From: Heliopora coerulea | Taxonomy: Eukaryota > Cnidaria > Anthozoa > Scleralcyonacea > Helioporidae | Direction of reading: 5' to 3' | NCBI GenBank assembly: GCA_030142905.1 | Contig: JASJOG010000042.1 | Coordinates: 1,304,501 to 1,368,500, forward strand | DNA length: 64,000 nt | In this document: positions 1-9,499 of the stretch, piece by piece | Position numbering within the stretch: the stretch's first letter is position 1 | Layout: each line of letters begins with the position of its first letter | Position numbers and translations under genes: made by a program | The notes under the pieces: generated by a model | Told to the model about the DNA's origin: nothing | Seen by the model: only the letters and a program-made list of their open reading frames with translations | The model's database searches: none

Positions 1-370
1 TTATTTCAAATGGCTTGCAGACTTCGATCTTCCGAATTCTTTTCAGGATGACTGAAATAGCCTGTTTAGTTGGCAGTCCTTGGGGAAACAAAGACTTTTG
101 AAAAATTAGTCGGCTTTTCCCCATCGGCCTTTTGACGTCCAATTCATGTTTAAGACTATACTATTGCCCAGTCAGAGTTTATTTTTGGAAACTTGGCTTA
201 CAGTATAAACAGTTATCTTATCTGGAGGGAAATAGACACACCCAAGCTTCCTCCCGAGGCTCTTTAGACCTCACGCGATCGTTTACACTCAAGAAAAGAG
301 GACTTGTTTTTCGGTTTTGTTCTGTTTTCATTATAAACATGAACGTATGTACTTGAAATATACACATTTA

Positions 371-545
371 GCATATACCCCGCAAGTGGAGAGTGTTATT
401 TGCATAATGTGATTGGTTCTTCTATCTCCGAGCAAAACAAGATGGCTTTTGCGTTTTGTTTCAGTTACGGAAGCAGAAAATTACTTTTAATAAACGAAGC
501 CGCTGTGCAAAACAATACCAAAAAAACAACGAAACGTGGCATTAA
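371..545 (+). mobile_element. MITE, truncated copy (TATACCTCGC family)
   Basis: A right-truncated copy of the short inverted-repeat element that is complete at 36.29-36.48 kb and present in reverse at 20.28-20.65 kb. It opens with ATATACCCCGCAAGTGGAGAG and shares the inner stretches TGATTGGTTCTTCTATCTC, GAGCAAAACAAGATGGC and TTTTAATAAACGAA with the other copies. No right terminus with the matching GAGGTATAT end is seen. Non-autonomous; no coding capacity. Confidence 0.55.
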
Positions 546-582
546 TGCTTCAGAAATATGTATTTATATGTATATATTCAGA

Positions 583-614
583 GATATGCATATATATATA
601 TATATATATATATA
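583..614. repeat. (TA)n microsatellite
   Basis: Uninterrupted TA dinucleotide run, preceded by ATATGTAT-type imperfect repeats from about 556. Confidence 0.95.
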
Positions 615-822
615 GTCTAAGTAGCAAATGAATAGAAAACATTTATTTAATGGTTGTATACAAGTTCACGTCGATCATTTATCCAAGCAATCATGTAAAG
701 TTATCAGTTAAAAACAAACCACAAAGGGCTCATCAGTTGTCTACCAAGGTGACTATTTCGGGGGTTTGAAGACAAAATAGTCATAATACCTTGGCCTCCC
801 AGCAGCAGTGATCATTTGCCAC

Positions 823-1164
823 CTACCCATCGTGGTTTATTATTTTACTTATCACATTTTCAGGTGTTGTGCCAAATTTCTCGAAAACACCAGGATATTT
901 TCTAATAGCTTTTCGTATCTGCAAATTTAGTTTGGCTCTTGATCCTCCTTGTAAACACATCCTATGATATAACTGAGAAGCTCTAGGTACAAAATCCTCC
1001 AAAAACAGTGTTGCTCTACCAATCCGTAACAGTTCCGAAAATACTGCACCATAAAAAATATTTGAAGGAATATTACTTGAAAGATCTGGCATACGTACTA
1101 TCGAAAATGGAAAAGCATCCCTCTTATCGAACAACTTATACACAAAAATGTTATTTTGAATCAC
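823..1164 (-). mobile_element. Reverse-transcriptase protein C-terminal fragment
   Basis: A 113-codon open frame that looks like the C-terminal part of a retroelement RT protein common in cnidarian genomes. The block VYKLFDKRDAFPFSIVRMPD, then a SNIPSNIFYG segment and SELLRIGRATL, resembles the conserved 'KVYDKRDDF..IVNFP..YGVYISQLIRFAR' block found after the RT palm in that family (from memory). The tail continues through a basic stretch to FEKFGTTPENVISKI. No palm motif (YADD-type) lies in the fragment or next to it, so this is a truncated copy. Family assignment is inference. Confidence 0.5.
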
Positions 1165-1178
1165 GATATCAAGTTCAA

Positions 1179-1181
<3 letters not shown>

Positions 1182-1217
<36 letters not shown>
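1182..1217 (+). repeat. (GT)n microsatellite
   Basis: About 17 perfect GT units immediately upstream of the tRNA-like sequence at 1239. They are read through by a spurious open frame as Cys-Val repeats. Confidence 0.97.
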
Positions 1218-1219
<2 letters not shown>

Positions 1220-1238
1220 CTTGGCCTCCTCCCGGCTT

Positions 1239-1312
1239 GGCCTTGTAGCTCAGTTGGTAGAGCGTCGGACTAGTAAACCGAAGGTCGCGGGTTCGAATCC
1301 CAGCCGCGGTCA
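1239..1312 (+). mobile_element. tRNA-like SINE head
   Basis: tRNA-like sequence with intact internal pol III boxes: A box TAGCTCAGTTGG and B box GGTTCGAATCC. The D arm GCTC..GAGC pairs, the anticodon arm pairs four of five (TCGGA/ACCGA) around CTAGTAA (would read AGT). The acceptor has mismatches and the T stem is only three base pairs, so it is not a convincing functional tRNA. A tail with the self-complementary piece AGTAGAGTTTTCCTCTACT follows, which suggests a SINE. Unlike the other tRNA-like copies in the window. Confidence 0.5.
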
Positions 1313-1466
1313 AGTAGAGTTTTCCTCTACTTACCCGGTATGGATTCGATTCACATGGAAGAAGTACTATCCTTATATCATCTCACCCAAGTGGTTGTAT
1401 ATGTATGTATATAGTCCATGCATCTCAAATTCTTTTAAACTTACTCCAGTTAATGTAGATATATAA

Positions 1467-2990
1467 ATCAAGTTTTGTTCTACTTTAGAGTGACTTTAGG
1501 AACGCAGTCGGAAAGGGCAACCAAGGTTTGTCGAATTAAGTTTCAGAAACGTTTTAAGGTGACTCTTGCCAAGAGTTAAGGCCTGATTCTAAAGGTAAAA
1601 TTACTAAATATCTGGGTTTTTTCGAACAATTAAAAAAACTGCTGAGCTTAAAGTCTTTGGCATTTTTATGTTTTACTGACGTTTTTGTTGTGAGCGTTTC
1701 CGACGACTTCAAAGGATCTGACGATAGATGAAGATAAATATCCAAAAAGATTTGTTTTAAAAATCTGCAAATAATCCTGTGGGTAACTTTCTTGTCTTTA
1801 AGTATCCCCTGAACAGCTTGTGTTGACGAAATCTTGAGTGAAATTTGACGTTCGAGAAGTTTAATTGTAAATTAGAACGATATACGACATACCCACAATT
1901 AACACTGGTCTTGGTCATGAAATGAATGACATGAATTGTTCGAATGGATTTCTTTGCACTTTTTAAGCTGTTGAAGTTTATTATTACTAGAGGGTTTCTT
2001 TTAAAACAAAATTGGGAAAGAGAAATTTCGCTCCATAGAAGTTGTCATATTTGGCTTCATACCTGGAATACTAAATTAGGGTAACACAATACTTGAAGAA
2101 GTTCCTTTTCTAAGCTTAAGTAGATATGTTATGATGGCAATATTCGTTAATAGTCACTCAAAAAATACATCGTACAATATAGACCTGTTAACATCAAACC
2201 AGAAACACAATCTCCATCAATTTTCTAATTCCGAATCCAGGAGAGACCCGGGAAAAATCAAAGTTTTTTTCGATTTTTTATGGTTCTCTTCAGACAATCT
2301 TTCATTACTGAAACTCACTGCAGCCCTAAACAAACTACAACACGACAATCCCGATCATTCTTAACATTTTTTGAATTTCCAGATTATAAATGATAATGAC
2401 ACAAAGTTAACGTCATTGCCAAGGCAATTTTCCTGTTTTCACTCAGGTAAAGTTAAACGAAAGACCTGGTCTTGACTTTGGTGAAGCTTACGATACAAAG
2501 ATCTTTGGTATATAAAATAGAGATGTAATATATCATTCATGCAAGAGAAGGAATGTCCCGTGAAATCTACAAATACCGAAGAGTTTGTTGAAAAACGAGG
2601 CGGTAGCTAAAGTTTTCAACCAATTTCGACGTATTTGGATAGGTGATGAAACTCTTCGAGGGTATGATATAACATCTTAAATAAATCTGTATTTAAAGAG
2701 AATCAGGTTGAGTTTTGTCGATTGTGCTTTCAGGCTGATATCCATACACTCTCTCGCTATTGATTTCCTGTATTTTAGAGCACCCTGGTTCTTGGTCTTG
2801 AATATAAGAGTTACCAAATGGACATCCATGCTTTGGATATTGTGCATGGTCAAAGCACGCGGTATGTTGCGAGATTTGAGAAATACGCAAAAACTCCAAG
2901 CTACTAGGTAAGTTATTTTAGCTTCTCAAACAGCGTCCCTAGTGTTCAACTGAAATGAAGTGCGTATATAGAATAAAAATTTAAGTGCGT
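1467..2990. other. No gene recognised
   Basis: AT-rich sequence with only short open frames (up to 77 codons) that carry no recognisable motif. Nothing supportable seen. Confidence 0.5.
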
Positions 2991-3239
2991 GCGAAAGCGA
3001 CAAACGAGGCGCCATTTACTCAGGTAATTTACACCTATTTGGATATATGCAATGGTGGATGTAGGTAGAACTTGTTAAATGAGTTATTTGGTTTTGTGGT
3101 TCTTAATACTTTTAGATTCATTGGTGGGATTTGGTTATTCCCTACTGTATTTATAATTTACGTAGAGCGAACGGTTCTTTGGGAAGCGGTAGCCTACGCG
3201 AGTTAAAGAGTTACCATTTTCAAATAAATTTCTGTTGTA

Positions 3240-5800
3240 AAAATAAATAAATACTGTAAGATTTATAAAATTACATGATGATCCAAGTCAATGCTCAAAG
3301 GCCAATCTAAATGAATACGTCTTCGATGCTTTTTTAAATGATGTTAGACAGTCAATATTTCGAATCCTTGCTGGCAAATTATTCCAAAGTTTTGCAGATG
3401 CTGATTGGAAGGCTCTGTCACCAACTGTTACAAAATATTTGCCAATGGATGGCAATAGCGTCAAACTGTAGCACAATCTTAAGTTATATCTGGAATGCGT
3501 TGTAACTGTTGTAAGATCAGTAAGATATTTCCGAGTTAATCCGTGTATACATTTAAAAGTTAACAATAAAATTTTTAAATGAATTCTATAACTAACAGGC
3601 AACCAGTGAAGCATTTCTAGAACTGGCGTTATATGGCAAAATTGAGGAGAACCTGTAACCAGTCAGGCGGCGGCATTTTGAACACGTTGGAGTTTAGTTA
3701 TATGAGCAGCTGGAAGACCATAGAGTAGTCCACTACAATAATCGATCTTACTCGAGAGGAATGCATGCACCAAACACTCAGTTTCTTGCCGAGTTAAATA
3801 CTTCCTTATTCTGGAAATGTTATAACGATGAAAAAAAGTGGAACTACTAGTCTTGTTAATATGGTGCAACATATTTAACATAAAGTCAAACCAAGACCCC
3901 AAGTTTTTAACCACAGTAGGTGATTCAGTAAGATGGTTACCCATACGTAGATGGTCTTTTTCCAACTGCTGCCTCGTACCAATAATCAACGACTCAGTCT
4001 TGTCGGGATTAAATTTGAGTTTTTCGGGCAGCATCCATTGATGTACGTCAGCAATACAAGACTCCATTGCCCGAACGGCAATGGCTTCATCCAATTTCGA
4101 TCCAAGTTTAAAGGCCAAATAGAGTTGAGTATCATCAGCAAAACAATGAACATTGGGAAGATGAGCTTCGATGATCTTAAATAGCTCACTTTTGTAAACA
4201 ATAAAGAGAAGTGGACCTAACCATGGTCCCTGTGAGACACCAAAATTCAAATTAAACTTTTTAGAATAAACATCGTCAATTACAACTCTCTGTGTTCCGT
4301 TCGAAAGGTAGGTGGAAAATCAGGATAACACTGTTCCAGATAGTCCTAGGTAATCACAAAGACGCTTGATGAGAATAGCATGTTCCACTGTGTCAAAGGC
4401 AGCACTAAGATCTAATAATACGAGTAATGTGGCATGCTAGTTGTTCATATTCATTAAGATATCTTTTTACTGTTAATAGCACCGTCTTTGTACTGATATT
4501 TTCGATAGATTGACTAAAAAATCGGAAAAAGGTTATTTGTTACTATATGTGAATGCATTTGATCAGAAACTGTCTTCTCGATCAGCTTTGACACATACTG
4601 CGAGTTACTGATAGGTCTAAAATTTTCAAAAGCCAAGTCCAGGCCTAGCCTCTTCAGCAATGGAGGTATTAAAGCATCCTTCCATTCATCAGGAAAAATT
4701 CAGACGAAAGAGAGCTGTTAATAATAGCTGTTAAAACGGGCAGCAACTCATCCAAGCATTCCTTTACAATACTAGTCGGGAGTGGATCCAAGGGGCAATA
4801 TTTTGTAGTTGCCCCCAATACAAGTTTCGCAACAGAATCCATATCCAGGAGTTCAGATTCTTTGAATGACACACACTGCTCAGGAGATGGCATGCAAGTA
4901 TTTTGACGTATACCATTACTATAAACTGTCGAATCTAGTTCGACGTGTATATTTGTAAATTTTTTTCACGAAGAATAGCCCCATATCATTAGCGACCTTT
5001 ATCTTGTTGCAATTTGGCGGAAAGTGCGTCTTATGACCTTGATTAAAAGTGCCTTGGTAACTGAAGATAATTCTTTGTTGCCTGAATTCTCACTAATTAA
5101 ATTACTATAGGACTCACTTCGTGCTCTGTTCATTAAATAAGTTGTCTTGTTCCTTGCACACTTAAATGCCTGTAAGTCAGCATCAAGTTTAGTGGTTCTC
5201 CATCTAAGTTCAGCTCTCCGACGTTTCCTTTTAGCTTCTCTAATTTCTTAATATGCACGCTCTCAAGCTGTTCTCTCAGAAAAACTTTCAGAGTCCCTGA
5301 CGGGAATCGAACCCGTAACCTTCTGATCGCCGGTGAGATGCTCTAACCATTAAGCTACAAAGACTCAGATGTTGAGCGAAGGTTAAATTTGTGTCCTGGT
5401 TCGTATAGATGATAGTGAACCAAGGAACACGGATTCTGACAACTACAGATCTAACATGAAGAGGTGCATGTTTATCTAGAAGGTCCGCTGAGGTGGCATT
5501 ATAACAATTAATCAATCCATCCAGTTCATTGGGTGGACGCTGACATAAATTTGAGGGACGTAAATCTTCCTTGAACGACTTCCTACTGATGCTCTTAAGT
5601 TTACGATTTGACATCTGCTTCAGAAGGTGGTTAGGCTTAGTGAAATCTAAGTCACACAACACAGTGGAATGGTCAGACAAAAAACAGTTAGCTACAGGCG
5701 GGCACTTGATAATAGTATTCGTTTTTCGTGTAATAATCAAATCAAGAATGTGACCAGATACCTGCGTGATTGACTGTACATGCTGCTCAAAACCCAAGGA
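3240..5800 (-). mobile_element. Decayed CR1/L2-like LINE (endonuclease end plus RT)
   Basis: A 5'-truncated non-LTR retrotransposon in reverse orientation. In element order: end of the apurinic endonuclease (5797-5405), with GHILDLIITRK and FLSDHSTVLCDLDF; a basic linker (about 5260-5130) whose frame resumes as EIREAKRKRRRAE; the RT fingers/palm, including LPTSIVKECLDELLPVLT near 4770 and [13 protein letters not shown] near 4400; the block GVSQGPWLGPLLF plus the catalytic HCFADDTQLY near 4140; and the C-terminal MLHWLPVSYRIHLKILLLTF (3614 downward). A microsatellite-like AATAAATAAATA tail ends it near 3243. Several stops and frame changes show it is dead. A tRNA-SINE interrupts it at about 5260-5410. 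CR1 versus L2 clade cannot be settled by eye. Confidence 0.88.
5255..5412 (-). mobile_element. tRNA-derived SINE nested in the LINE
   Basis: The tRNA-like body is 5292-5364 (reverse). It folds into a full cloverleaf: acceptor GTCTTTG/CAGGGAC, D arm GCTT/GAGC, anticodon arm TCTCA/TCAGA around CCGGCGA (one C.C mismatch; would read GGC), and a perfect T stem ACGGG/CCCGT with B box GGTTCGATTCC. Position 33 is C rather than the near-universal U, and the anticodon varies between copies (GGC here, GGT and GAC at 62.8-63.1 kb), so these are SINE heads, not a tRNA isotype. The leader CTTCGCTCAACATCTGAGT and the trailer with AACAGCTTGAGAGCGTGCAT recur at 62.6-63.15 kb. LINE coding sequence resumes on both sides. 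Confidence 0.85.
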
Positions 5801-5899
5801 ATCTAGTTGATTCCTTGGTAAGCATCAAAATAAAGTATGTAACATAAGAAAAACCTTTTCACTAATTACACTAACCAAAGTGAACGAATGCATGCACGT

Positions 5900-5971
5900 A
5901 TGAATGAATGAATGAATGAATGAATGAATGTTTGAAGGAAGGAAGGAAGGAAGGAATGAATGAATGAATGA
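5900..5971 (+). repeat. (ATGA)n / (AGGA)n compound microsatellite
   Basis: Runs of GAATGAATG, then GGAAGGAAGG, then ATGAATGA again. A spurious reverse open frame reads this as a Ser/Phe/Ile/His repeat. Confidence 0.95.
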
Positions 5972-6889
5972 CACTTTTTTAAAGAGAACTGAAATAAGAA
6001 AAAATTAACCCAATAAACTCTGCCACGTACAAGAGTAGCAAATGAAATTGAGAAGGACAATATTGTCGCATGCCTACAGCAGATCCTTCTCAAACAGACT
6101 CTGTTAAGCTCTGTTACACTTTTCTCTTTCTGTTTTAAAAAAAAAATTCTCGCCCCCTGTGCCTGGTCTTTTTGACATCTAAAATTCAAATTAACCCGCA
6201 TGGGGTCTACATTTTACTTACACAGTTTACAGTTCAACTGAAGCGTACCGAACGCCGCACTACCCCCCGTCTTCCTCAGCTCTTTACGTCCCAAATAGGA
6301 GAAGTCAATTGTCTAGACAACGCCAAAACCTGTCGTGATGTACTGATCGTGGTTTGACCTGGGGGATTTCTGCACCCTGTACAATAGCCCATGTATCCTC
6401 TTAAAAACCATGGTTCTTCCTAATCGATCGTGAGTTTTGGCTTTAACCCTTTCTTACGTCGTGGGTTATATACCACACAATGTCACCGTTGTGGACATCG
6501 TGACTCGAGGCACCAATGTCATATCGCCGTCTCGTTCAATCAGCGGCAACTTGCATGCACATACGCATTCGGACAAATTCGTTGGTGTTTTTCAATTTTC
6601 ATCTCGGTCGGCCATTGTGATCGTCAACTGTACTGGGTATCTGCGATTCCAGTGGTCGTCCATACGAAAGATCAATTAGCAAATTTATCTCTATGTTCCG
6701 AACAACAGACTAGATGAAGTCTGTCTCGTTATCTCATGCACTGTTGTATGACAAGCTAGTAGCAGTAATTGCAAATTGAGGTCCCAATCTTTTGGGTACC
6801 TTTAGACAAAAATCGCGAATCGGTTCGCTAGGGTCCTAGCTGTCAAATCACTTGATCATACCAGTGGATTGGGGATACCACGCAGTACA

Positions 6890-7185
6890 GTCAGCTCCCT
6901 CTTAATTAACGGACACCTCTCCAAGACGGACATCACGTTTGATCCCGGCCATTTGTCCATTATTCACGATAACCAAACTCTGTCTAAGACTGACACTCTC
7001 TAAGACGAACACCACGTTTGACCCAGCCATTTATCCATTATTTCACCATAACAAAACTCTGTCTACGACGTACACCTCTCTAAGACGGACACCACGTTTT
7101 GTCCCAGCCATTTATGCATTATTCCACTATAACCAAACTCTGTCTAAGACCGACACCTCTCTAAGACGGACAACGGACACTTTCC
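6890..7185 (+). repeat. ~80-bp tandem repeat in a possible DNA-transposon end
   Basis: Three full and one partial unit starting near 6909, 6987, 7067 and 7148 (spacings 78, 80, 81). Each contains ACACCTCTCTAAGACGGACA, ACCACGTTTG, CCAGCCATTTATCCATTAT and ACCAAACTCTGTCTAAGAC. The array is introduced by CAGTACAGTCAGCTCCCTCT, which resembles the terminal inverted repeat of a pogo/Tigger-like element (memory-based). No matching opposite end is visible, so element class is uncertain. Confidence 0.75.
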
Positions 7186-7439
7186 AGGTGGAAGAAGGTT
7201 CAAAATACCTCCCAGAGCGGACAAGTAATGGTTGATCAATGTCCGAATGATGAAATTTCAATATGTCACAATAACAAAGATGACTTGTGTTGCAAATATT
7301 AACACATTCCATGTAGTATGTTTAACTACCTGACATACATTGAAGGACTTTCGCTCGAAACGTCAGTACCTTTCTCCCGCGGTGGAAAGGCTGGTACCGA
7401 GTGACCAAGGCTCAATCGCTTTTGTCCTGACGACTGGTG

Positions 7440-7790
7440 TCAGATTACGTCATCTCCCTCTCGGTCGGATACCTCTCTAAGATGGACTGCAAGAACGGTC
7501 TCGAAGGTGTCTTGTCTTCTCGATCCTAACAGTTTGCACCTCTCAAAGAATAACACTGCCTGAAAATTGCTCCCCAGGTCAAAATGTAACTGAGGAGGCA
7601 CATCAAAACGCAAGATTAATTCAACCACAGTCTTTACTTGCTGATCATGTAGTGGATATTCCTCAATCCACTTTATGAAATGGTCACCAACGATTAGAAC
7701 ATACTTGTTTTTGTTACAAGAAGCTGGTACAGGACCTAACACGTCCACTGTCGCTCTTTTCAAAGGGTCCTCGACGAACAGGTGGGAAAG
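7440..7790 (-). mobile_element. Ty3/gypsy integrase core fragment
   Basis: Reverse frame of 107 codons with the retroviral-type integrase core layout: VDVLGPVP (first catalytic Asp, residue 7), YVLIVGDHFIKWIEEYPL, then PPQLHFDLGSNFQAVLF, which holds the second Asp (residue 62) in the usual 'HSDQG.NFE' setting. After KLLGSRRQ the expected TTPYHP..DG and third catalytic Glu are missing; the frame runs into unrelated sequence. No RT, RNase H or LTR is seen nearby. A dead, isolated piece of a Metaviridae-type element. Confidence 0.75.
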
Positions 7791-8104
7791 TTTCTCTGAT
7801 CATGTGCGAAGACTGTGTTACGGATTAGTTTCATGGAGACTGTGACGGCAAAATAGCATGAAGATGGAGGCTCTGAACTTCTTAGTCTTTGACGAATTTG
7901 CTGCTAATCCTGCTCTCTTGAGATATCTTATATAATACACAAACCTTGAATAGCAAAACTACGGTGACCTACACTTTGGAGAAACTAAAAATTCTTCGTC
8001 TGAAAGGCTCTTAGTGTTACCAAATGCTACTAAGCTCGGGGGACAACTGGGTTGATTTCCACAAAAAAGTTACCAGTCATTTACCGGGCGCAAAGCGAAG
8101 TCGC

Positions 8105-8359
8105 AATATGAAAATAAAAGCCCAGCTTAGAGTTCTAATGGAAAGAGACATGTCTCAACAATAGAGTAAAACCAGTGTAAACATGATTAATTTAATATGC
8201 TAACTCCCTCTATTCATTCTTACTTTGAAGATATCTCGCGACTAGCGACGAAACGTCAGTAAAATATATTGTTAATCATATTAACGCTGGTTTTACTCTA
8301 TTGTTAAGAGATGTCTCTTTCCGTTAGAATTCTGAGCTGGGCTCTTATTTTTATATTGT
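8105..8359. mobile_element. Fold-back (palindromic) MITE, ~255 bp
   Basis: Arms of about 80 bp at 8105-8190 and 8272-8359 are near-perfect reverse complements: CAACAATAGAGTAAAACCAG on the left against CTGGTTTTACTCTATTGTTA on the right, and AAAAGCCCAGCTTAGA against TCTGAGCTGGGCTCTT outward. The loop holds CGAAACGTCAGTAAAATAT. No open frame. I could not identify a convincing target duplication. Confidence 0.85.
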
Positions 8360-8640
8360 TCCACTATGAATAAACATACAAAAATGGCGACCCGACGACA
8401 CAAACCATAAAATATCACCAGAATAGCTTCACAATAAAACATTGTTTTCAATTGAAGCAGTTTTTCTTCTATAACAAATTATAAGATTTTGAAAATCATA
8501 CTTATGAATTTATTGGTGACATATTCAACTATTTTATGATGAGAGGGAGGATAGACACATCTCGGATCAACCATTATTTCAAAGAAACAACTAAGAATTA
8601 ACTCTTTATGTGGCGCTGTTGCAATTCTGCTACTTATTAT

Positions 8641-8700
8641 ATTTTATCTCTGTCTAACGCCAGATGATCTTCCTTGTCAAGTCAAGACCTCCCGGAAAAT
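8641..8700 (-). repeat. Dispersed repeat, GACGAGTAAAAT..GTTAGCCAGAG family
   Basis: Reverse copy of a short repeat found also at 9400, 29053 (reverse), 43561 and 49850: CTCTGTCTAACGCCAGATGA followed by CCTTGTCAAG. Diverged. Confidence 0.6.
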
Positions 8701-8939
8701 TGTCCCTTAACAGGTTTATCAAAAGCTGTTCTAGCATAGCTAGTGAGTTTTTTATTTAATTCTTACTACAATTGTTGTTACATCCAGAAACAGCGCTGCA
8801 GAATTTTTGCTAACTGCACAATGTCTAATTAAGAAACCACCATGACTTTGCCTCAACTTAAGAAGATGGCCTAACCGTCAAGGCGAGCAAAGACGTAGAA
8901 AAAAGCGCCTGGAAACTGCCAGAACGTGCGACAAGAGAA

Positions 8940-9250
8940 GCTGACGTTTCTGGTGTGGATCATTAAAACAGGATACCGCTTACACAATGTTGAATAACGT
9001 GAAAAGTTCAAAAGTTGGTAACTGCCGTGACTGTTTGCAAAGAATTCCAAGGTTTCGAGCAAGGCCCTTCGTCAGCGAGTGAAACATGTTCTCGGAGAAC
9101 ACGTTTCACTCTCTGACGGATGACCTTTGCAAGAAACGTTAGAATTCTTTGCGATCAGTCACAGCAGTTACGAACGTTTTAACTTTTTACCTTTCTAGTG
9201 TGGGTCCTTCTGTCGAAAGATCAGTTTTTCATCTTGTAAGTTTCGGCAGT
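8940..9250. mobile_element. Large palindromic fold-back element
   Basis: Two arms centred on base 9094 (GTTCTC-G-GAGAAC). Moving outward, GAGTGAAACATGTTCT faces AGAACACGTTTCACTC, then GTTTGCAAAGAATTCC faces AGAATTCTTTGCGATC, then GGTAACTGCCGTGACT faces AGTCACAGCAGTTACG. Similarity fades beyond about 8990 and 9195. No coding content. Confidence 0.8.
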
Positions 9251-9399
9251 TACTTGAACCTTTTAGCTTTTCACACATCGTTCAATCGTCCAATACTCTG
9301 CCCACGCAGCACTCTAGTTTTATATGGTTGCGTAGGAAAGAGGTCTTCCGTATCATTGCCGGAACACTCATTATCAGTAATGATGTTGATACTCGTTAA

Positions 9400-9472
9400 C
9401 ACTTTCCCGTGGTGGGATCTCCCTTTGACGAGTAAAACCGCCTTGCCTTAGCCAGAGTGAAATAATAGAACT
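9400..9472 (+). repeat. Dispersed repeat, GACGAGTAAAAT family
   Basis: ACACTTTCCCGTGGTGGGAT then CTCCCTTTGACGAGTAAAAC and TTAGCCAGAGTGAAATAATA; matches 49850-49925 and 43561-43632. Confidence 0.75.
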
Positions 9473-9499
9473 CTTATCGTGCCGGGAAAGAGTTAAACT

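Noticed and set aside
1008..1466. 152-codon forward frame
   Set aside because: It runs through the (GT)n tract (Cys-Val repeats) and the tRNA-like sequence and overlaps the RT fragment on the other strand; no independent coding signal.
5292..5364. Functional nuclear tRNA gene on the reverse strand
   Set aside because: The fold is good, but C at position 33, a mismatch in the anticodon stem, copy-to-copy anticodon changes and conserved non-tRNA flanks mark it as a SINE head.
5866..6201. 111-codon reverse frame with Ser-Phe-Ile-His repeats
   Set aside because: Translation of the ATGA/AGGA microsatellite.
6909..7185. CRISPR-like repeat array
   Set aside because: The units are contiguous 80-bp tandem copies without unique spacers, and the DNA is animal nuclear.
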